From assembly GCA_037367405.1 (NCBI GenBank), contig JAZKJV010004143.1, forward strand, positions 1-64,000: a stretch of 64,000 nucleotides of DNA, written 5' to 3'. The notes below the pieces were generated by a model. That model saw only the letters and a program-made list of their open reading frames with translations, was not told the DNA's origin and did no database searches. The stretch comes from Ottelia alismoides (lineage: Eukaryota > Streptophyta > Magnoliopsida > Alismatales > Hydrocharitaceae). The position numbers and the translations under genes were made by a program. This document shows positions 1 to 11,200 of the stretch, piece by piece; within the stretch, counting starts at the first letter, position 1; the number at the start of each line of letters is the position of its first letter.

Positions 1-167
1 TGAAAGACGGGATGTGGGACTAAAGAATAGAATGATATGGACAACTGGATCTATACAGGCGGAGGAACAGTGAAAATCAGGCGTGAGATGTAAAAGATGT
101 GAGTCAAAAGACCAACATCCTCACGCAAAATGAATAGCAGCAATAATAACGTCTCGCGGCTCATGAT
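1..167 (-). other. Element A, 3' internal region after integrase
   Basis: This stretch is downstream of the integrase stop on the minus strand. No ORF or polypurine tract is visible before the window edge. It is probably untranslated sequence leading to the 3' LTR. Confidence 0.5.
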
Positions 168-1464
168 CTAGAATGGTTTGAGCCGCTGGCCGTTCACTCG
201 GAAGGTACTCTCAGAAGATAACTCGGATATATCAATGCTACCGTTATCGTGTACCTTTCTGACCAAATAGGGTCCTTTCCATTTGCTCTGTAGCTTCCCT
301 GGAAATAATCTAAGCCTCGCATCAAACAGCCATACTTTCTGTCCAATCTCAAAATGCTTGTGGCTGATGTGAGAATCATGCCACTCTTTGACTTTCTCCT
401 TATAATGTAGGCTGCTTGAGAAAGCTGCATCTCTAAGCTCTTCCAAGGCGGCTAACTCTGCCCTCCTTTGGTCTCCTATACCATTTGGATCCATCAATAT
501 GTCTGTAACTGCCCAGAGTGACTTGTGCCTCAGCTCAACAGGTAGGTGACAGGGCTTGCCATACACGAGGCGAAAGGGAGATGTACCCAATGGAGTCTTG
601 AAAGACGTCCGATATGCCCACAAGACCGAGTCCAAAAGCTGTGACCAATTCTTTCGGTCAGGGCGGACGACTTTCTGCAAAATATTCTTGATCTCCCTAT
701 TCGACACCTCAGCTAGACCATTTGTCTGTGGATGGTATGGTGTGGCAACACGATGGTCTATGCCGAACTCGGTAGCAAGTGCCTTCACCTGGTCGTTGAT
801 GAAATGAGACCCCCCATCAGAAATAAGAACTCGTGGAACCCCAAACCGCATGATGATGTGCTTCTTCAAAAATCTGCAAACTGTCTTTGCATCTGCGGCT
901 CGGGCGGGGATAGCCTCAACCCAACGACTAACATAATCTACGGCCAACAGAATGTACTCAAATCCCTGACTCTTAGGGAATGGACCCATGAAATCGATGC
1001 CCCCATGCGTCAAAAACCTCACAGAAATGAATGGGCTGCATCGGCATCATATCACGTTGTCCACAAGTGCCCATCCTCTGACAGTCAGTACATCTCTTCA
1101 CGAACTCATCAGAGTCCCTTGCAGAGTGTAGGCCACCACAAGCCGGATTGGAGCACTTTCTGTGCCGTTCTCCTCCCAGAATGATGTCCTCCTGCCTCGA
1201 GCTTGTGGCAGTAAGTGAGGACACTATGATGCTCCTCCTGAGGAATACACCGACGCCAGATGCTATCCCCCTCCTTCGTGGTAAAGGATGGGATCCTCCC
1301 AGTGGTAGGACTTGGCCTTCGCAAGGGAAGGTCTCAAGCCTCTGCTTGGGCCAATCTTGTGGAACTTTCCCAGCAACGAGAAAGTTCACAATATCAGCAT
1401 ACCACGGGAGTGAAGCGATAGCAAGGATCGCCTCATCCTGGGAAGGTATCACAAATGGGATCAA
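168..1464 (-). pseudogene. Element A integrase (frameshifted; catalytic core intact)
   Basis: Integrase inserts the element's cDNA into the genome. The N-terminal HHCC zinc-binding part is split over two frames around 973-1324: CHKLEAGGHHSG followed by CTDCQRMG. The core (168-1022, 284 codons open) keeps all three acidic catalytic residues: D in GIDFMGPF, D in ISDGGSHF and E in NGLAEVSNREIK, with exactly 35 residues between the second D and the E (the D,D35E signature). It continues through AYRTSFKTPLGTSPF to a C-terminal segment ending RVNGQRLKPF. A frame change near 1000, just before the first catalytic D, breaks the link to the zinc finger. The fragments together match the Athila integrase closely. 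Confidence 0.9.
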
Positions 1465-1574
1465 TCTGCTCTGTCTCCTCAGGCTGCTCTAATCGGGATA
1501 AATGGTCCGCCACCACATTCTTGACTCCAGGCTTATCCTTGATCTCAATGTCGAACTCCTGGGAGTAAGAAGGA

Positions 1575-1950
1575 TCATCTAGTCAGTCTAGCCTTGGCAT
1601 CCTTCTTTGCCATGAGGTACCTGATGGCGGTGTGATCTGTGTACAAGGTCACTCGGGATCCAATGATATATGATCTGAATTTATCTAGGGCAAACACTAC
1701 TGCTAGCATTTCCTTCTCTGTGACTGTGTAATTCCGCTGGGCGGAATCCAATGTGCGGCTAGCATAGTGTAATCGCAATGGTACTCCCATCCCTCCTCTG
1801 TCCTAGCACTGCCCCTACGCAAAAATCAGAGGCGTCCGTCATGATCTCGAATGGGAGAGACCAATCTGGTGGCTGAAGGACAGGAGCCTCAATAACACAT
1901 TGCTGGAGAGTTTCCAAAGGACGAAAGACACTTGTCATCGACAAGGAACT
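1575..1950 (-). pseudogene. Element A RNase H domain (fragmented)
   Basis: RNase H degrades the RNA strand during reverse transcription. Two overlapping frames hold it. The first (1759-1944) has the opening catalytic motif in [19 protein letters not shown]. The second (1575-1790) has [18 protein letters not shown] with the catalytic E, then [19 protein letters not shown] with a further catalytic D. This order is typical of the plant Ty3/gypsy RNase H that follows RT. The switch of frame near 1775 breaks the polyprotein. It lies directly between RT and integrase, as expected. Confidence 0.85.
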
Positions 1951-2081
1951 CGGTGTCTTTCGTCAAGAGGTCAGTCAACGGTCGGGCAATCTGCTGAAAT
2001 CATGAATGAAATCTCCTATAAAAACCAACGTGCCCCAGAAATGACCGTAACTGCTTCAGATTGGACGGCGGTGTGAGTTTC

Positions 2082-3040
2082 CTAATGACATCGACCTTGG
2101 CCCGGATCAACCTCCATGCCTCTGTTGGAGATGATGTGGCCAAGCACCGTCCCTTGAGTCACCATGAAGTGACTCTTCTCCCAAGATAGAACCAACCGGG
2201 TAGCAATACATCGCTGAAGCACTCGGTCTAGGCAGTCAAGACAGGAATCGAAACCGTCGCCGTAAACCGAGAAGTCGTCCATGAAGACCTCCAAGCACTC
2301 CCCTACCATGTCCGAAAATATTGACAGCATGCATCTCTGAAAAGTCGCAGGGCGTTACATAGCCCAAATGGCATGCGTCGAAAGGCGTAGGTACCGAAGG
2401 GACAGGTAAAGGTGGTCTTCTCCTGATCCTCAGGAGCGATGGCCACATGATTGTAGCCTGAGTACCCATCCAGGAAGCAGTAATGGCTCTTCCTGCCAAT
2501 CTCTCTACTGATCTGGTCAATAAAAGGCAGGGGAAATGGTCCTTCTTGGTGGCCTGGTTGAGTCTCCTGTAGTCACACAGACCCGCCAAGAGGTGGGTAC
2601 TCGTGTCGCAATCTCCTCTCCCGACTCACTGATCACAGTCGTGATGCCGTCTTCTTGGGCACCACATGGCAAGGGGCTAACCCACTTGGAGTCGGAAATG
2701 GGTTAAATAAAATCTGCACTCCACCATTTTGATATTTCCTTCATGACAACCTCTCTTAGGTTGGGGTTCAGTCGCCGCTGGAACTCACGCGACGGCTTCG
2801 CCCCTTCCTCGAGATAGATATGGTGGGAGCACAATGAGGGACTAATCCCATGGAGATCTGCTACGCTCCATCCAATTGCCTTGCGGTTCTTTTCAAGAAC
2901 CTCCATCAGACGGGATTCTTGCTCTCCAGTCAGATCTGCAGAATGATGACTGGGTACATCTCAGACTCTCCCGCAAGGAATCGATACTTCAGCGAAGAAG
3001 GGAGCGGCTTTAGCTCTGGACAGCTGGGTGCTGGCAAATC
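2082..3040 (-). pseudogene. Element A reverse transcriptase domain (fragmented)
   Basis: Reverse transcriptase copies the element's RNA into DNA. From the N-terminus: remnants near 2910-3040 resemble the Athila lead-in to RT. KAIGWSVADLHGISPSLC and RRLNPNLREVVMKEI follow (2703-2906). CDYRRLNQATKKDHFP is in another frame (within 2236-2589). The catalytic box FMDDFSVYG (about 2274-2285) is followed by LVLSWEKSHFMVTQGTVLGH. The FMDD form of the YxDD box and the sequence after it are hallmarks of Athila rather than Tat/Ogre or chromoviruses. At least three frame changes are needed to read it through. Confidence 0.9.
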
Positions 3041-3682
3041 TGGCTTCTGAAGAAGATGTGTGTATGCAGATAATTCTGCCAAATTTGCCTGGGAGAGAAT
3101 GATAAAGAACTCTCACAAACTGGATCTGGAGAAGGGGGTCCTCTGCATTGTCTCTGATCTGCTCTGCCTCTACCTCCTCCTCATCTATAGGCTCAGGTGG
3201 ATCCAGATCTGGCATCTGATCACTACAATCTGCCCAATCAGACTCTGAATCCGAGGGATCTTATCAGACTCGGTGGCATCAGTACCACCGGAGAACAAGG
3301 TGGCATCAGCACTACCATATAGCAGGGTGGCCTCAGTACCACCATCACTGGAAATTGTGTCGCGATCAAGGTCCGACTCTGCTGACTCAATAGTATCCTG
3401 AACCAGGGCTGTGCTCTCCAGACTATCCTCTGCTATCATATCTGCATCAGCTGTATCTGAATATGAGAGGATGGTCTGTGCTGCAGGATCTGCCCAAACT
3501 GCCTCATCATCTGTGATCACAAAATCACAGTCCTGGTGGATGTCTGGCTCTACGTCTGTCAGCTGCTCTGAATCTGTACTGCCATGTGAGCGGGATCTAG
3601 CTCTGGCTCTGTGGTCCTTAACCGTCTCTATTTGTATACTCTCGCCCGGACGCGAAAGATACCTTCCCACTGTCATGGTCAG
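3041..3682 (-). pseudogene. Element A protease-RT linker with 9-residue repeats
   Basis: The frame at 3185-3676 encodes an acidic, Ser/Thr/Asp-rich linker with no recognisable domain. It contains a tandem 9-residue repeat (GGTEATLLY, GSADATLFS, then GGTDAT) encoded by a 27-bp DNA repeat at 3272-3343. Each DNA repeat is itself a short palindrome (see findings). Linkers in this position of plant Ty3/gypsy polyproteins are poorly conserved, so no function is assigned. Confidence 0.6.
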
Positions 3683-4000
3683 TCACCGCTTTGGCTGTGG
3701 CCAAGAACGGGCGACCGAGGATGATGGGGAATCGGTCAACGAATCAGGGGTCTCCATGTCCAGCACTATGAAGTCCACGGGGAATTGCAAACCCTGAATC
3801 GTGACGACAACGTCTCGTAACAACCCCTTTGGCCTCTTGACAGACCGATCAGCAAACTGAAGGTATGTCCTGCTCTGTACAAGAGTGCCCAACTCTAAGT
3901 GGTCGAGAAGGGCTGCCGGTAGAAGTTAATCGACGATCCGCTATCTAAGAGAGTACGGTCGAACCTCTGCTCATTAATCCTGACATCTGACATACGGGGC
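3683..4000 (-). pseudogene. Element A aspartic protease (frameshifted)
   Basis: The retropepsin-type protease cleaves the Gag-Pol polyprotein. The active-site motif LLDSGSSINF is readable on the minus strand with DSG at 3937-3945. After a frame change, LQFADRSVKRPKGLLRDVVV and FPVDFIVLDMETPD follow (3683-3892), matching the conserved body of Athila proteases. The active-site triplet is intact, but the frame break about 45 bp downstream prevents a full-length product. Confidence 0.85.
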
Positions 4001-5240
4001 CCCTAGATCTGGCCTCTTAGTCGGCAAATGGTTCTGGATCGCGTAACACGTGGCTTTGGTCAGCACATGGATTTCTGCGGTCTTGTTCCTCTTCTTTCTC
4101 CTGATTGTGGTCCTATCTCTTAAGGATCGCTGAAGAAGAGGAATGTGCTGCAAGCCTCATTGAGGGTCAGCTGGATGTGAAATCGGTCTATCATGCTCTG
4201 GCTGAACTCCTCCTGCTCTATCTTTTTTGGATCTTTTTCTTTTTTCTTCCCCTTCCCCAACTCAAGGGCTCTAGGGAAGGGGATCACAGGGTCCTTCTCA
4301 GATGAAGGACTAGGAATAGGTCTAGACGATTCGATGACTGGATCCTCACAAACATCATTCACCACTGTAGGATCAGAAGAAACTAACCTTTTCCTTATTC
4401 AAATCAGAGTTCCGAGATACATTCATGCGAGGAAAGACAACATTTCTATCAGAATAAATGTGGTGGCCTCAGTACCACCTCTAGCTGGCTCCATGACTAG
4501 ACGTCTTGCGGCCTCAGTACCGCGGGCTGGCTCGCTCTGCCGGTGGCGTCAGTACCACCTCCTCGATGTGGTGAAACGGCGGCCTCAGTACCGCCGGTGG
4601 AATCAGCATCTCTGGTGGCATCAGTACCACCGTCATCATGATGTGCGGCTTCAGTACCTGCTCTCCTCCTCCTCATCTGGTGCTCTGGATAAATCCTCGT
4701 GTGGTCGCTCAGATGAGGCGCCGCCTGCTGGTTCTTCTACCGCTCCTAAGTGTGACAAAATCAGCATCAAATAAAATCCGAAGATGTATCATCAAATGGG
4801 TCACTAGGAGTGGCAAATTCAGTATGAACTACCTGCTCAGATTTCCTCTTCAAGCTATTCGGATTCGGCTCGATCTGTGCAGGGATGGCGGCCTTCCCCT
4901 CTCATCAGGTCCCGCATCTCCTGGCGGAACTCGTCCATCTCCCGCCTAAATGTACCTGCTGCTCTGTGAAGAGACGGGCTAGATCATCCATGGCGGGGCT
5001 CTCATGGGAGCCCGACGGGTTGCCTCTCTGATAATGAGGCTGCTGGACCTGGTGCTGCTGTGGCTGAGAGGGGTAGGAGGAATGATGCTGCTGCTGGTGA
5101 GCCTGCTGCTCACGTCTCCAATTCTGTCCCTGCTGCTGATAGGGACGAGGTACGAAGGATGATGGCTGGTGTGGCTGGTATGCAGGGGCTGCTGGTTGAT
5201 CTCTCTGCTGGGAGTACTGCCCTCCCTGACCGGCTGGCTG
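4001..5240 (-). pseudogene. Element A gag-protease linker, palindromic repeat cluster
   Basis: This minus-strand region lies between gag and the protease active site. A lysine-rich block at 4120-4365 (IPFPRALELGKGKKKEKD, then EEFSQSMIDRFHIQLTLNEA) resembles the segment before the protease in Athila polyproteins. Between 4462 and 4661 there are seven copies of an 18-bp palindromic motif related to the repeats at 3272-3343. The part nearest gag (4979-5240) is glutamine-rich low-complexity sequence. Many frame changes are present, and no other domain is recognised. Confidence 0.6.
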
Positions 5241-6981
5241 CTATTGGGACTGGTTACCCCCATTCCCCCACCTGAATCCGGGATGGTCTCGTCGGATTAC
5301 AGGTTGAGGACGGTCATACCAAATCCCGTTGACATCCATCAACGGCTCAGCATCGTAAGGGGCTGGTGGGAGTACATCCAGAGGCTGATCCGGCTGATAT
5401 ACCAACATCTGTAAGTCTGGAGATGGTGGTGACTGGTAAGAGGGCTGCTGCTGCTGGTACAGCTCCGCCTGTACAAGGTGAACTTGTCTAGGCTGCTGCA
5501 AGGAGCTGGAGCGCTGGGACGAGCTGCGGCTGCCGCCGGAATCGCCTCGCGACAGAAGACGGGGCTGAGGAGCCGTCTGTGCCTCCTGGAGACACAAGAG
5601 CTGGGTCTTCATGTCGCTCAGAGTTTGTGCCATTTGCTCCATCTGAGTTATGCCCTGGCACTGCTTCTTCTCTATTATCTCCATGCTGTCCAACTTCTCG
5701 CTGATGATCCCCATGTCCGCAGTGGCCGACTCTGCCTGTGCGGCTGCAACTGTGGACGAACTGGATGGACCTGCATCAACCCGTGCTATCCGCTGATACT
5801 GCACGGATCCTGGCGGCTGCTGAGATCTCTGAGGTGTACAAACCGAGTCTGGGACATCACCATGTAATTCTCTGCCATCTCTTCGTAGATGGGCCCAGAC
5901 TTGGTTGTGGTCCTTGGCAAAGTAGGACCCGCCCGCAAGAAGCATTCACCAGACCCTGAAGCTCTGGTTCAACCACTAAAGAAGCTCTGAACTTAGGTTC
6001 GGCTTCGAAATGTCGTGGTGTGGGCATCTATCCCAGAAGCTCTCTGAACCTCTCCCATGCTTCGTGAAATTGCTCATTAGGGAGCATGGAGAAGTTGTTG
6101 ATCAAGGCCCTCGCTGCATTGTCCGCCCGAGTGGATAGTACTTGTTCAAGTACTCGGTGCGGAGCTGATCCCAGGTTTAGACAAACTTCCCTAGATGTTT
6201 CAGCCAGGCGGCTGCTCTATCTGCCAGTGAAAAAGGAAGGCCATCATTCGAATCGTATCTTGGTCCACATGACGGTCGTGGACAGTACTGCAGATCATCA
6301 AAAAACTCTGGAGATGGAGATGGGGTTCCCTCAGTGGCAAGCCCGTGAAAATGAGGGAGCATCTGCAGGGTGTTCGGAGGGAACTTGAAATCCCCCACGA
6401 TAGCAGGTACCACCACCCAATGATGCATCAGTGTAGATCCGGGGTTGTGTAGTTCCCGCATCGTTCTCCGGTGGTCCTCCTCCGGCGGCGGCTGCCGCTG
6501 CGGCAGCTGCTGCTGCGGCTGCTGCCTCTGCATCAGCGTCAGGAAATGTCCTCAGGCTCGCTCGGTTCTTCTCGCTCTCCTTCGGAGTCGCTCCATCTCC
6601 CTTCTCATCTCTATCATGAATGCCCCCTGATCGCGTAACTGTTGCTGAACCGTCTCTAATGACGCGATCAGGGTGGAGTTGATCGCTCCCCTGGTCTAAG
6701 ACAAAGTGTTCGGGCTGGCGATCGTCTGAACTGCCGGCTCCAGCCATAGTGACGTCTGCAAAATCAGATGAGCCCAACTCAGGTTCTGTCAAATCAATTC
6801 GTCTTTCCTCGGGCTCATGTCTCTCAGTAGAAAAGAAAGGGGGTCGAGGGGGAACAGGGTGGAATCGTACTCGGGCCCGGAGAGCTGGTCTCGACTCTCA
6901 CGGGCCCAACCTAGATGATGGAGAAGACGCGCCTGAAAGCGGTGCAGCCAGAGGCTGCCTAAGAGATCGTCTACCCTCCAT
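5241..6981 (-). pseudogene. Element A gag (fragmented)
   Basis: Gag forms the virus-like particle that packages the RNA. A likely start is the ATG at 6981 (MEGRRSLRQPLAAP), but this frame stops within about 30 codons, so the start is tentative. Core gag blocks follow: HFHGLATEG and LPFSLADRAAAWLKHLG (6177-6388), then FSMLPNEQFHEAWERFREL (about 6025-6085) in another frame. The 5241-5945 frame carries a coiled-coil-like stretch, Gln- and Ser-rich sequence, and an ending with the characteristic Athila block RRDHPGFRWGNGGNQ. No CCHC zinc knuckle was seen. An alanine run near 6480-6530 is encoded by a GCN repeat. Confidence 0.85.
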
Positions 6982-8242
6982 CTTGATCTTGGCGAGTTGG
7001 GCGGAATGGGATCTGGAGAAAATATGATCGCAAAGCAAACCCCTTGTTCACCAACTCAACACAATCTGAAGACAGTGAAAGCTCGGTCAATTTATCTTGT
7101 CAATTTTATTTGGTGAACACACAAGATATCATAGCGATTACGTGACCTGCTGGGATACCCGATACTCTCTCAACCGACTGTCCCGCACAGAAGAGTCGGT
7201 AATCAGTCGAGATGAGCACCGGAGGGCTTTTACCTAGTGTTCGGGTCACTCTCTCGCACAATCAAACCAAACAATGAGGGGGTTGCTCTCCCCCAAGACA
7301 AATTTTAATGTGAGCGTCTTTTAGGGTCAATAGTGTTATCCAGTCCCAATTTTTATTGTTTTTCTTTTTAATTTTTTTCAAAATAAATACAAGCGGCCTA
7401 ACGGTTTTTCCGATTCTCCTGATGATTAAGCCAAAACACAGGGGGAGAAGACGAAAAAGCCGATGCGCGAGAAAATCAATGATGCATGCAGAGAAAGAAA
7501 TTGCGTACCTTGTCTCCAGCACTCTACATGCAAGTGATCCGCGCAGAAATTTAAATACAGAATTAAACTACCTAAATGATGCAACGAGGAAAAACGAGTC
7601 CTAGATGAGCAACTTCTATTGATCGTGAAGAACAATAGTTAGCTAACCGAATTGAGTCCGGAGTCCGATCTTGGGAGTCACTCGGTGCCCGCCACAACGG
7701 GTCCTGCCAGCGCTGTATGTGACTCCTCACGGCACGTGGTCTCAAATCCAATTAAACTAACTTTTTCAGTGAATTTTATCAAGGTCCAATTACGTTCTAT
7801 AGGAACAGATATTCTATTAAGTGTTGGCCTTAGAAATCTACGTCACAATCAACAGAAATTCCTAAATCTAGGGGCTCGAGAAAAACCGCGGAAACACCGG
7901 AAAAGGCAGCTAGCTATCAAAACCACGATAAAAGCCGCGAAAATCTGAATGGGTCCCCCGAGCACACCGGTGCTCGGCGAAACAGACCCGCTAAGTTACA
8001 AATGTCCACAGTTCAAAGTTTGGGTCCTAAATTATTACAAAAAATTTTGTTCTCTCTTTCTCTCTCTAAGTAGAAAAATCTCTTCTCCTCTCTCTCCTTC
8101 CTCCTGCGTGGGTCCTCTAAATAGTAACTCCAAGTAGTCCAAGCAGTACCTCGCACAAAAATCCAAGAGAGAATGTCAGAAAACAATTAGAATATAGAGA
8201 GACAAAATTAGAAGAATGAAATCTGACTACAAAGCCGTGCTC
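6982..8242 (-). other. Element A 5' leader between PBS and gag
   Basis: This is non-coding leader. Blocks around 7040-7130 (a TTCACCAACTCA-type block, then TATCTTGTCAATTTTATTTGGTGA) and 7270-7360 (GAGAGCAACCC read on minus, then CCCAATTTTTATTG on plus) recur in the leaders of B (about 17430-17650) and D (about 44240-44770). That conservation suggests a shared packaging or primer-related RNA region. The ORFs here are short and show no homology that I recognise. Confidence 0.6.
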
Positions 8243-8259
8243 CCCCGGCAACGGCGCCA
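8243..8259 (-). other. Primer-binding site of A (tRNA-Asp type)
   Basis: On the minus strand this reads TGGCGCCGTTGCCGGGG, a perfect match to the complement of the 3' end of plant tRNA-Asp including CCA. Athila and Tat elements commonly use this primer. A 3-nt spacer (8260-8262) separates it from the LTR end at 8263, fixing the LTR boundary. Confidence 0.93.
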
Positions 8260-8262
8260 TTC

Positions 8263-11200
8263 TGACCGCACGAAAACCCGAACAACTAAGGTAAAGGTAT
8301 AAAATGATATAAGTCGTTGCGACCTCAGTCACTCGAATGCGTCAATCAAGAAAAATGAACCACAGATGAAGAATAATCAATAAAATATAGAGAAGTGGTC
8401 CTGCTATAAGATTAACCTGGTATAGCTCCCAGGGTCGAACACAAGGAGCACAGATTGGCCTTGCGGCCTACGATGTAGTCAGAAATCCAAGAAAGTCTTT
8501 TTTTATGGTTTTTATTTGTTTTTATAATTTTTTTAGATTTTTTAAAAGATGAGAGAATTAAAGAATGTGAATACAAGGGGACCTCAACAATTTTATACAA
8601 CACACAAAAAATGATGCAAAAATTCAAGAAAATTTGTTTTTATGTTTTAAATGTTTTTACTGTTGTTGGTGAATTTTGGATTTTTCTAATGAGTAATATT
8701 ATTTATTAAAAATCAAACAATGCAACAAACAGGGGATGCTGTCCCAGCAAGGCTTAGGACCCAAAAATAAAATAATTTTGGATCTCTACAAGCCCTAAAG
8801 GTATTTTCCTATAATCTAGAAAGAATAAGGAAAATTTAGGCACCCTAATTATTGTTTTTTGGATTTTTAATTTATTTATTACAATTTTTATGAGTTTTAG
8901 AGGTTTTTCAATTTTTAGGGTTTTGAAGTGATGAAAAGTAGCCAAAATTGGCTAGAAAATCAAACAACCAGTAAACAACAATGTCTAATTTTTTTAGAAT
9001 TTTTAGTGGAGGTTTTATATTTTTTTGGTATTTTTAAAGTCAAACAGTGGCGAAAATAGGGTTTTTGAATTTTTAAAAATAATAAATGAAATCAAAAATG
9101 TCCCCAAAAATCATAGAAATTCCTACACCATGGCAGGAGCCATGTGTCAAATCTCAATGGATTTGGAGGTCGTTTGCTATTTATTCAAAAAAAAAAGTAG
9201 GGCACTGTGCACAGGGACCTAAGTGCAAATACCCAAAAGTTCTGGGGTCTGGTGCAAAATACCCAAGAAGTCACGTGCCAAGCACGTGCCTGGGGCACTC
9301 AAGGACCTAAATGTAATAAAAATAAGTTCCAAGGACCTAATGATAACTCGTATCAAAAGTCCAGGGACTTATATGCAAATAACCCAAAATAATTCGCACA
9401 TGTGCAAAATCAATGCTCACAGGGGTATATATGCAAATAAACAAACTTTTTATTCAATACATAACATCCAGAACTATAGGGCATATATTGCAAATATCCC
9501 AAAAGTAACACGTGACGAAGCACGTGGTTCACTACTGGCAGGGGTATAAGTGCAAATAAAAATAAGTACGGGTCCTTGATGCAAATATCCCAGAAAATAA
9601 CAACTAGAATTAAAAATACAGGACTAAAAAGAAATAAAACAAACAGAGGGGCCTAAAAGAAATTTACCCCTTTTATTATTATCGAGGGCCTGATGTGTGA
9701 CGCGTGGCAGATCGGACGGTGGAGAACAAACGCGCCTTTGACTCTGGAAGGGCTGGCCTGATCCGACGGCGGGTGTATGTCCACGTGGATGATCGGACGG
9801 CGGTGGATCAACGTGGTTCTTCGAAGGAGGCTCGGCGCGGATCGGGTGGTCGAGGTGCAACCACGTGGATGATCGGACGGCTGAGAGACGTCGTGGCTTA
9901 ACCTCGCTTCTCAACGGTGAAGATCGATCCTCGGATGATCGGACGGTGAAAAGGCTCCGCAGATGGACGGTGAGGATCTGATCTGGAGCGAAGAGGGCGA
10001 TCTGACGGCTCTGGAGGATGGAGAAAGAATGATGGCCGGCGAGTTTCGCCGGCCTCGTGCGTGGACTCCGGTCCTCCTCAGTTGCGCCTGAAGGTCGGAG
10101 AAGCTCCGGCGTGAGGTTGCGCACCTGCTGCGTGTCTCAGATGCCCCAGCCGGGCCCTGGAAGGCTCCGGCGAGGTCGGGCGAGGAGAAGCTCCTGGGAA
10201 GATGTCGGGAAGCCTCAGATGGCCTCTTCTTGACCTGCAAAGTAGTTCAGAAGCTTCGCGGGTCGAGGGCAAAAGTGCCTCGACCCTGTTAGGCGGCGTG
10301 AAGGTGGAGGGTGCGTCGGAATGGCGAGCTCCGGCGAAGGTGGCGGTGAAGGAGCTCGATTCCCAGATCCTGTGCGATCTGGGTTGAATGAAAGGGCGTA
10401 GAAGATGCGTGAGGGGATCGCGAAGGTGATGATCGGGTCGGATGGTCGAAATGTAGCGCGAGATGGTCGGAATGGGAGATATGCGTCGGTGGTGTGAATT
10501 GGGCGAAATCCTAAATTTAGAAGAAATTAGAGGGAACTAAGGCTACCTGGTGGATGCTGGAGACTGTGCTGGAGCTGGTCTTGCTCCTGGTCGTAGCTTC
10601 GAAGGGCGTCAAGGCCTGAAGCTCGGTGCTCGACGCTGGCGGCGGAGCAAAGGCGGCGAAGTTCGCCGGATCAAAGGATACGCCTCCTCACCTCACTGCA
10701 ACAAGGGCTGACGCTCGCTGTCACTCTTGCGGAGCCTATGGAGGTCACTGGGAAGAAGGAGAGGGTCCAAAGATCGGGCGCGGAGGCGGCGGAGGTCGGG
10801 AATATATAGAGTGACGGGGGCGTTTAGGGTTGGAGGCTGACAGCGAAGGAAAGCGTGGATTTGATGGCGGAGGATCCGGCGAGGGAGAGGGATGAACGGG
10901 AAGAATCCGGGCTCGAGATATGCGTGGAAGACAGCCTGGAGCCGCGTGGGAAAATCGGGAAGATGGGGTGGCGCGCGTTGTCCAGAATAGGAAGGAGTCC
11001 GCGGGGGAGTTGACTGGGGTCAACAGTCCCCCGGGGACCAATCAGGAGCGGCCACGTGTGCCAATTTTTGCTTATTTATTTTAGGGTAGAAATAGGTCGA
11101 ATTAAGGAAAACTCAAAACATGAAATATTTCTTCTTTATTTTTTTCTATTTTTTGGTGATTTTTATTTAATTTTTGGAAATAAAAATAGGGTAGCTCTAT

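Noticed and set aside
7652..8137. Two consecutive plus-strand ORFs (98 and 62 codons) that might be a small gene
   Set aside because: They lie in A's leader between the PBS and gag, antisense to the element, with no domain and no conservation in the leaders of B or D.
9624..11041. Long overlapping ORFs (up to 166 codons) in the GC-rich part of A's LTR
   Set aside because: They lie inside a defined LTR, overlap on both strands, are rich in Arg/Pro/Ser as expected of GC-rich non-coding DNA, and match no domain. Equivalent ORFs in related LTRs are not conserved in frame.
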